Assembly (NCBI GenBank): GCA_041394325.1
Contig: JAWKIJ010000001.1
Location: 2,480,001-2,544,000 of the forward strand
DNA length: 64,000 nucleotides
Direction of reading: 5' to 3'
Origin: JAWKIJ01 sp041394325
GTDB lineage: Bacteria; Actinomycetota; Acidimicrobiia; Acidimicrobiales; Microtrichaceae
The notes under the pieces were generated by a model. The model was not told the DNA's origin. It worked only from the letters and a program-made list of their open reading frames with translations, and searched no databases. The first letter of the stretch is position 1; the number at the start of each line of letters is the position of its first letter. Below are positions 57,643 to 64,000 of this stretch, piece by piece. Position numbers and translations under genes: made by a program.

Positions 57643-58647
57643 GGCGACATCCGCAACGTCGGCCTGATCGCCGACCGTGGCCCCGGCGTCGTCCTCACCG
57701 GCACCGGAGACACCGTCGCCGTCCCCAGCCGCTTCGTCGGCCTCCGCCCCGGGGGCGGTGGATCGTCCGCCGTCGGCCACGCGTTCGATCACCAACTGCT
57801 CCGCCCGCGCCTCCCGCTCCGCCTCGGCGCCCTCGACCTCGTCGGGATGCGGAGTGCCGCGCTCCGAAGCCGGGCGGAAGGCGCCGCCCCACAGCAACCA
57901 CAACAGCCCTACACCCATCATGATCAGCGATGTCCAGGTGTTGACCCGCCATCCCAGAATTCGGTTGGCCGCGTCGGATCGCATCGACTCCACCCACAGC
58001 CGCCCCGTGAAGTACCACGCGACGAACAGGGGGAGGATCTTTCCCAGGCGCAGGCTTCGTTTGGAGTCGACCCAGATGAGCAGGGCGACACCGAGCAGGT
58101 TCCAGAGTGCCTCGTACGCGAACGTCGGGTGGAAGGTGGCGAACTCCGCATAGCGGGAGGTCCGGTGTGCCGGGTCGATCCTGATCGCCCACGGGACGGT
58201 GGTGGGCCGTCCGTAGAGCTCCTGGTTGAAGTAGTTGCCAAAGCGCCCGATGGCCTGGGCCAGGGGGATGGCGGGCACCATCGCGTCGGCCAGTGCCGCA
58301 ACACCGATGCCGCGACGCCTGGCCATCCACACACCGCCGAGGACACCGAAGAGGATTCCACCCGGGATGCCCAGACCGCCGTTCCAGATCTTGAACGCGT
58401 CGATCCAGTGACCGCGGTACAACTCGTTGTCGGTGATGACGTGGTACAGGCGTGCTCCGACGAGGCCGGCGGGAACCGCGACGACCGCCACGTCGGCGAC
58501 CTCGTCGGGATCGTGGTGGCGCGCTCCCCAGCGGCGCCGTGCCAGCATCACCGCGGCCAGCACCCCCAGCGCGATCATCACCCCGTACCAGCGGATCCCC
58601 AACACGGGGACGACATCGGACGACGGGCTGGGGATCGCGGCGAGCAC
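57601..58647 (-). CDS. lgt: Prolipoprotein diacylglyceryl transferase
   Basis: Transfers diacylglycerol from phosphatidylglycerol to the lipobox Cys of prolipoproteins, in the membrane. 348 residues with seven helices. Key segments are RWYGVMIALGVL, HVITDNELYRG, the catalytic-region GGLGIPGGILFG, and the lgt signature IGRFGNYFNQELYG; then HPTFAYEALWNL. The last 85 residues are a hydrophilic, acidic extension (EVEGAEAEREARAEQ and GEDDAGATVGDQ) absent from the E. coli enzyme. A TAGCCT box 6 nt before GTG 58647 predicts a leaderless message. It lies 73 bp downstream of a lipoprotein gene. Confidence 0.95.
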   Translation of the reverse strand: MLAAIPSPSSDVVPVLGIRWYGVMIALGVLAAVMLARRRWGARHHDPDEVADVAVVAVPAGLVGARLYHVITDNELYRGHWIDAFKIWNGGLGIPGGILFGVLGGVWMARRRGIGVAALADAMVPAIPLAQAIGRFGNYFNQELYGRPTTVPWAIRIDPAHRTSRYAEFATFHPTFAYEALWNLLGVALLIWVDSKRSLRLGKILPLFVAWYFTGRLWVESMRSDAANRILGWRVNTWTSLIMMGVGLLWLLWGGAFRPASERGTPHPDEVEGAEAEREARAEQLVIERVADGGRSTAPGAEADEAAGDGDGVSGAGEDDAGATVGDQADVADVASGLPEPPVPESGP

Positions 58648-58653
58648 GGCGCG

Positions 58654-58659
58654 AGGCTA
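58654..58659 (-). promoter_or_regulatory. -10 box of lgt
   Basis: TAGCCT on the minus strand with exactly 6 nt to GTG 58647. Confidence 0.55.
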
Positions 58660-58720
58660 TCGAGCCTCATGGACGCCGGCGCCCTCTGCCCGGCACAGGC
58701 CGCGCTCTGCGGCCCGCGAG

Positions 58721-59467
58721 TCAGGGTGCAGTGGTCGTCGTGGGATCGAGCGGCCCACCGGGCACGATGCCGGGCAACGTGTTGGGATCGGGAGCGGTGG
58801 TGGGTGTGATGGGACGCACCGCCGGCGGAAGGGTGCCGGGTGTCAGGATCGGCAACAGATCGGTGTTGCCGAGGCACTGCTCGGCGATCTTCGCCCAGCG
58901 GGGCGCGGCCGGCTCCGGACCCTGAATCGCCTCGGGCTCGACCCCTGTCACCAGACTGGTTGCGAAGGCCCGATCGAGGCCTACCGATCGCACACCCTTT
59001 CCGAAGCATTGTGCGGTCTCGATCGGCAGCTTGCGGTACGAGGACATCAGACCGACCACCGAACGTGAGAAGTCGATGCACCCGGTGAGGATGCTGGTGA
59101 GGCGAGCAACCATCGGGCCGTCGAACCCGAGGTCCAAACGTGGCTTCTGCGGGTTGTAGGCATGGTCCAACAACCCCGCGGGGCCCAGCGTCTCCACGAT
59201 GCGCCGGGCCGCACACCGCGCCTGCTCCGGTGGCGCCCCCCACTGGCCGAGATCACGCGAACTCCGGGCGAGATATGCGGTCAGGGAATCCTCGATTCCC
59301 CGGGCGTCGGTTCGATAGCGCGGAGCCCGGGTCGTCGTGGGGTGGTCGATGTCGCCGGTCTCCCACGACTTCGACGTACATCCCGCCAGGGGTGCCGACA
59401 AGGCCAACAGCACGAGAGCGCCGAGCGCCAGGACCCGCGAGGAGGACGGGCGGCGCGCGGCGGGCAC
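58721..59467 (-). CDS. Putative lipoprotein
   Basis: 248 residues. The signal peptide VLALGALVLLALSAPLAGC ends in a lipobox with Cys near residue 30. The mature part is mostly helical with conserved-looking Cys pairs (QARCAARRI, TGCIDFS, QCFGKG, EQCLGN). It ends in a Pro/Thr-rich tail (PTTAPDPNT, DPTTTTAP). No family recognised. It begins 1 bp after the carD stop, so the two are co-transcribed. lgt, which would lipidate it, is the next gene. Confidence 0.75.
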   Translation of the reverse strand: MPAARRPSSSRVLALGALVLLALSAPLAGCTSKSWETGDIDHPTTTRAPRYRTDARGIEDSLTAYLARSSRDLGQWGAPPEQARCAARRIVETLGPAGLLDHAYNPQKPRLDLGFDGPMVARLTSILTGCIDFSRSVVGLMSSYRKLPIETAQCFGKGVRSVGLDRAFATSLVTGVEPEAIQGPEPAAPRWAKIAEQCLGNTDLLPILTPGTLPPAVRPITPTTAPDPNTLPGIVPGGPLDPTTTTAP

Positions 59468-59468
59468 G

Positions 59469-59945
59469 TCACGCGAGGGTCTGCTCGGCGCGATCGAGCG
59501 CCTCGTCCTCGCTCACCTCGAGCGCGAAGCTCAACTCCGAGACCAGCACTCCCCGTGCCTTGACGAACATCGACTTCTCTCCGGCGGAGAGCCCCTTCGA
59601 CTGATCACGTAGGGCGAGGTTTCGGACGACCTCGGCCACCTGGTAGACGTCGCCCGACTTCAGCTTCTCCTGGTGGTTCTTGAAACGACGACTCCAGTTG
59701 GCCGGTTCGCGGACGTCCTTCTTGCCGAGGAGGTCGAAGAGGTCCTCGACCTCCTCGTGGCTGATGGGCGGGCGCATCCCGACTTCGTCGGCCTTGCACG
59801 CGGGGACCCAGAGCATGAGTTCGCCGTGCGCCATCTTCAAGCACAGGTAATCGGTCTTCTCGCCGTTGAACTCACGGGTCTCGCGCGAGACGACCATCGC
59901 GGCTCCGTGGTGCGGGTAGACCACACGGTCTCCGACATCGAACAA
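59469..59945 (-). CDS. carD: CarD-type RNA polymerase-binding regulator
   Basis: 158 residues. The N-terminal RNAP-interaction (Tudor-like) domain has FDVGDRVVYPHHGAAMVV and YLCLKMAHGELMLWVP. The helical C-terminal DNA-binding domain includes NWSRRFKNHQEKLKSGD with the Trp that wedges into promoter DNA. In mycobacteria CarD stabilises open complexes at rRNA and many other promoters. The TTG start at 59945 is used; GAGGAG lies 6-7 nt upstream. The 186-bp upstream spacer holds its promoter and no gene. Confidence 0.93.
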   Translation of the reverse strand: MFDVGDRVVYPHHGAAMVVSRETREFNGEKTDYLCLKMAHGELMLWVPACKADEVGMRPPISHEEVEDLFDLLGKKDVREPANWSRRFKNHQEKLKSGDVYQVAEVVRNLALRDQSKGLSAGEKSMFVKARGVLVSELSFALEVSEDEALDRAEQTLA

Positions 59946-60131
59946 GGGGTTCTCCTCAGCGGATCGAGCGAAATGGTGGCCTTCGTGACCCCGACCGATG
60001 GTCGGAGCCGCGGCGAAAGACCGGACGGCAACCTTGCCATCAATCGGCGGGACCCGCCAACCGGCGTGGACCCTTCTCCATTCTGCCGCGTCGGAGCGGG
60101 TCCCCGACGGCGCGGCCGACGATCTCTTGGT

Positions 60132-60961
60132 TCAGATCATGTACCCGAGGTGCTCCGCCACTGCCCGCGCAAGGCCCGGGTCACCGTCCATGAGCAGGCG
60201 CCCCTCGGCAATGGCCGCCGCGACCGGCTCTCGTCCACCCCACAGGGCGGCGAAGGTCGTGAGGTCGGCCTGCAGCATGGCGGTTGGATGGGTCACCGGA
60301 ACGGCGACCGGCGCTGCCCGACCGTCTACCACGATGTCGATACGCACGGGCGTCGGAGCGGTGACGGCAAAGGCCACCGAAGCTCCCTGGGGCGCGCCGC
60401 GAGCCTTCCGACGACGTAGCCGAGTGCTGCGGAGACCTCGTCGAGCACCACGCCGACGGTGGCACCCGAGAGGTGGCCGGGACGGCCCAGCGCGACGCGG
60501 ACGTCCTGCTCGTGCATCCACGAATCCATCACGCGGAGGCGCATGAACCGGCCATAGGTTCCCTCGCCCGCCGGGGTCCACGAAGGCGCGTCCCACTCCT
60601 GGTCGGTGAGGTTCCGCAGAGAGCCGAGGGCGCCGGCGGTGATCGTCTCGAACTCGTCGAGCACGGTGCGACCGGGCAGCCCGCGACGCTGGTGCACCCA
60701 CAGCTCGTTCGCCCGGCCGATGTCGTTTCGGAGCCAGCGGTCGGAGTCCTCGGGGAGGACGACCTCGGGCATCGGGGCCCCGGCGAGCATCGCCTGGGTA
60801 CCGACGATGTGGGAGTACTGATCGCGGACGGTCCATCCGGGACAACGGGTTGCGACATCCCAGTCGGTGGGCGCCAACGTCCGCCCCAGCCTCGACATCG
60901 ACGACCAGGTGTCGTCCAGCGCGGCGACGATCCGCTCGCGATCGAGATCGGGCGCCGTCAT
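60132..60961 (-). CDS. Mycothiol-dependent maleylpyruvate isomerase family enzyme (frameshifted)
   Basis: About 277 residues. The N-terminal DinB-like four-helix domain has DWDVATRCPGWTVRDQYSHIVG and VMDSWMHEQDVRVALGRPG; the His residues (YSHIVG, WMHEQD) are the usual metal ligands. The C-terminal SCP2-like domain (VTAPTPVRIDIVVDGR to GDPGLARAVAEHL) lies in another frame after a break near 60405. Members use mycothiol as thiol cofactor; the substrate is unknown. ATG 60961 has GGGGG 6 nt upstream and follows nrdJ by 15 bp, so they are probably co-transcribed. Confidence 0.85.
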
Positions 60962-60976
60962 CGTCGGCCCCCATAC

Positions 60977-63743
60977 TCACGAGCATCCACTGGTCGCACC
61001 GCATTCGGTGCAGACGTAACACGAACCGGCGCTGCATCGCCACCCCGCACTGCATGCACAACGGCCCTTCGGGAACGCGCACCGCCGCCCGATGCGGTGG
61101 GATGTCGTGGCCCTGGGCCGTGGTGGCCGCCGACTCCTCCACTCCCGGAAGGGTGGGCTGGGTTCGCTCGGCGACGCTGAACAGGCCGAGCTCGGCCCGT
61201 TCGTCATAGCTCATGTAGTCGAGGGCGAGCCTGCGGAACAGATAGTCCATCAGGGAGTTGGCCAACCGCAGGTCGGCGTCGTCGGTCATCCCGGCGGGTT
61301 CGAAGCGCATCCCGACGAATGCCTCCACATATGCCCTCAGCGGCACGCCGTACTGGAGCCCGTGGCTCACGGCGATCGCGAACGCGTCCATGATTCCGGC
61401 GAGGGTCGAGCCCTGCTTCGAGACCCGGACGAACAACTCGCCGGGACGACCGTCGTCATAGTGCCCGACGGTCACGAAGCCCTTGCAGTCGGCAACGCGG
61501 AACTCGAAGGTGCGCGAGGTGCGGGCACGCGGCAGTCGCTCGCGCACCGGTCCTCGTTCGCCGACCGCCGCCTCGACCAGGGCGTGCAGCCGCTCTGGAG
61601 ACACACCCCCCGAGTCGATCGTTGCATCACCACGCACCCCGGGCGCCGTGTCCGGCCCGGTGTTGCCGGTCGACAACGGTTGGCCGACCTTGCAGTTGTC
61701 CCGGTAGACGGCCACCGCCTTGAGGCCGAGGTGCCAACCGTCGAGATAGATCTTCTCGATCTCCTCGACCGTCGTCGTCTCGGGGGTGTTGACCGTCTTG
61801 GAGATGGCGCCCGACAGGAACGGCTGTGCCGCCGCCATCATCTTCAGGTGACCGTTGTAGTGCACGACGTTGTCGCCCATGGAGCACGCGAAGACCGCGA
61901 CGTGCTCGGGACGCAGACCCGGCGCACCGACGACCGAGTGGTTCTCGTCGATGTGCGCCTCGATAGCGTCGGCGACATCGGCCGGGTAACCGAGGCGGTC
62001 GAGGGCGCGGCGAACCGTCCGGTTGACGATGCTCATCGTGCCGCCGCCGACGAGCTTCTTGGTCTTGACGAGACCGAGATCGGGCTCGATGCCGGTCGTA
62101 TCCGCGTCCATCATGAACGAAATGGTGCCGGTCGGCGCGAGCACGGTCGCCTGTGCGTTGCGGACCCCCACGGATGTACCGAGGCGGCACGCCTCGTCCC
62201 ACGCCTGTTGCGCCGCGCCCAACAGGTCTGCAGGCACCAACTCCTCGTCGATCCGGTTGACCTCGTCACGGTGCATCTCGAGCACGTGCAACATCGGTTC
62301 ACGGTTCTCGTGGAATCCGGCGAACGGCCCCATCCGTCCCGCCATCCGGGCGGAGGTCTCATAGGCGTGACCGGACATGAGCGCGGTGACCGCGGCAGCC
62401 CAGGCCCGGCCTTCGTCGGAGTCGTAGGGCAGCCCCAGTGCCATGAGCATCGCCCCGAGGTTGGTGTAGCCCAATCCGAGTTGGCGGAACCGACGGGTGT
62501 TGCGGGCGATCTTCTCGGTCGGATAGTCGGCGTTGCCCACGAGGATCTCCTGGGCCACGAAGGTGACCGTGACCGCCGCGCGGAACCCGTCGTGGTCGAA
62601 CGTGCCGTGCTCGTCGAGGAACGACAGCAGGTTGAGGCTGGCGAGGTTGCACGCGGAGTTGTCGAGGTGCATGTACTCGCTGCAGGGATTCGACGCGTTG
62701 ATCCGGCCCGTCACGGCCGCGGTGTGCCACCGGTTGATGGTCGAGTCGTACTGCATCCCGGGGTCGGCGCACTCCCATGCGGCGGTCGCGATCGCGCGCA
62801 TCAGGGCCGCTGCCGACACGGTTGCGGTGACCTCACCGGTGGTGCGGGCGATCAGAGGCCAGGGCGCGTCCGCCTCGACGGCCTCCATGAACTCGTCGGT
62901 CACCCGGACGGAGTTGTTCGCGTTCTGGTACTGGACCGAGTACGAGTCGGCGCCGTCGAGATCCATGTCGAACCCCGCCGCCCGAAGGGCCCGCGCCTTG
63001 CGCTCCTCATGGGCCTTACAGGTGACGAACTCCTCGATGTCGGGATGGTCCACGTCGAGGATCACCATCTTCGCGGCACGTCTGGTCTTGCCACCGGACT
63101 TGATGGTTCCCGCGGACGCGTCGGCGCCACGCATGAAGCTCACGGGCCCCGACGGTGCGCCCCCACCGCGGAGACGCTCGGCCGATGCCCGGATCCGGGA
63201 GAGGTTGACCCCGGCGCCGGAGCCACCCTTGAAGATGACCCCTTCCTCGCGGTACCAGTCGAGGATCGAATCGAGGGAGTCCTCCACGGACAGGATGAAG
63301 CAGGCGGAGCCCTGGTTCGGCACCCCGGGCACTCCGATGTTGAACCAGACCGGGCTGTTGAACGCCATGCGCTGCGTGACGAGGAGGTGTTTCAGTTCGG
63401 CACGGAAGGTCTCACGCTCGACCTCCGCGGCGAAGTACCCGTCACGATCACCCCACTCGGTGATGGTGTCGGCCACACGGTCGATCACCTGACGCAACGA
63501 CCACTCGCGTTCGGTCGTTCCGAGAGTGCCGCGGAAGTACTTCTGGGCAACGATGTTGGACGCGTTGACCGACCAGTCGACGGGGAACTCGACCCCCTCC
63601 TGCTCGAAGGCGACCGAGCCGTCGCGGTAGTCGGTGATGCGGGCGTCGCGTAGACCCCACTCGATCCCCTCGTAGCCGTCGGCATCCTCCGCGGTGAAGA
63701 ACCGCCGGAGCCCCAGCCCGATCTGCTGATCGGTCATCGACAT
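60977..63743 (-). CDS. nrdJ: Adenosylcobalamin-dependent ribonucleotide reductase (class II)
   Basis: About 922 residues. It reduces ribonucleotides for DNA synthesis using a B12-generated thiyl radical, independent of oxygen. Motifs include RMAFNSPVWFNIG, NQGSACFILSVED (a redox cysteine), FKGGSGAGVNLSRIR, NPCSEYMHLDNSACNL with the radical cysteine, and APTGTISFMMDADTTGIEPD. A C-terminal pair of CxxC motifs (CMQCG and CYVCTECG) re-reduces the active site or binds zinc. The frame changes near 61035 between these two CxxC motifs; without correction it would read into the next gene. ATG 63743 has GGGAG 5 nt upstream; another ATG is at 63737. Confidence 0.93.
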
Positions 63744-64000
63744 GTGCACTCCCGTGATGAACGCGGGCGGCAGTGCCCGCGTCGGTGAATGGTCGGGCGG
63801 GGAGTGTCGCCCTCACCGGAGCCGTCGGTCCGATGTTGGCGGGGCGACCCGCTCGGTGTGAAAGGACCGCGACGAGCGTGCCAGGCGAAACACCGCGACG
63901 CCACGGGCGCTGGCGCCCGATTCGACATCGCGTTGTTCCAGTACTCGCCCTGCCTGCCAAGTGAGACGAGACGCAGCCACCAATCCAACACGCTCATCGC
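63744..64000. other. Right-end spacer, no gene recognised
   Basis: 257 bp upstream of nrdJ up to the window edge. No convincing coding frame, no cobalamin-riboswitch B12 box and no NrdR box were seen. It must hold the nrdJ promoter. Confidence 0.4.

Noticed and set aside
60132..63749. An apparent fusion of ribonucleotide reductase with a mycothiol-dependent enzyme
   Set aside because: The join arises from a frame break near 61035. In the alternative frame the reductase ends naturally with CYVCTECG and a stop at 60977, and the second gene has its own ATG and GGGGG.
63744..64000. Cobalamin riboswitch before nrdJ
   Set aside because: No B12-box sequence or matching stem was found; class II reductases are also not usually repressed by B12.

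Overview
The window is high-GC bacterial chromosome, densely coding on both strands, and reads as an actinomycete, most probably class Acidimicrobiia (inference). The supporting signs are a mycothiol-dependent maleylpyruvate isomerase-family enzyme, a CarD-type RNA polymerase-binding regulator, a DUF2510 protein, a coenzyme-B12-type ribonucleotide reductase, many leaderless genes with a TANNNT box about 6 nt before the start codon, and a SAM-I/SAM-IV-type riboswitch upstream of metX. No rRNA, prophage, transposase or CRISPR array was seen.

Layout. 1-6.2 kb: a partial glycosyltransferase and an FkbM methyltransferase diverge from a tiny palindromic promoter, followed by uvrA and a polytopic GT39-like membrane protein. 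6.3-11.7 kb: aroC, a SipW-dependent-type surface protein and a LolD/MacB-like ABC exporter. 11.7-18.7 kb: an inverted repeat with a 17-bp tandem array, the overlapping group ltrA-coaE-uvrB, a NarL-type two-component pair and a Flp-like pilin. 18.7-29.7 kb: a GntR/UTRA regulator divergent from aconitase, a DUF2510 protein, a HAD-acyltransferase fusion, a LysR regulator, citrate synthase, an acyl-CoA dehydrogenase and an alpha/beta hydrolase. 29.8-38.8 kb: a CocE-like lipoprotein hydrolase, a second acyl-CoA dehydrogenase divergent from a DeaD-like helicase, a wall-anchored secreted protein, an OafA-type acyltransferase, tRNA-Val and tRNA-Cys. 39-51.7 kb: a large FtsX-type permease, a zinc-ribbon protein, tRNA-Gly, a molybdate regulator with modABC, an ABC-2 exporter, an AhpD-like protein, a MOSC protein and a site-2 protease. 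51.7-64 kb: metX and a Cys/Met PLP enzyme behind the riboswitch, a second DEAD-box helicase, a beta-lactamase-fold protein, lgt with a lipoprotein and carD, and nrdJ followed by a mycothiol-dependent enzyme.

Functional links. The regulator with a Mop domain, modABC and the MOSC protein form a molybdenum neighbourhood. Aconitase and citrate synthase lie 4.4 kb apart with separate regulation. metX and the PLP enzyme form a methionine unit. lgt sits next to a lipoprotein gene.

Caution: about 25 apparent single-base frameshifts interrupt otherwise well-conserved genes, several in runs of C or G. They look like consensus indel errors rather than real pseudogenes, so the affected genes are given here as one CDS spanning the break.
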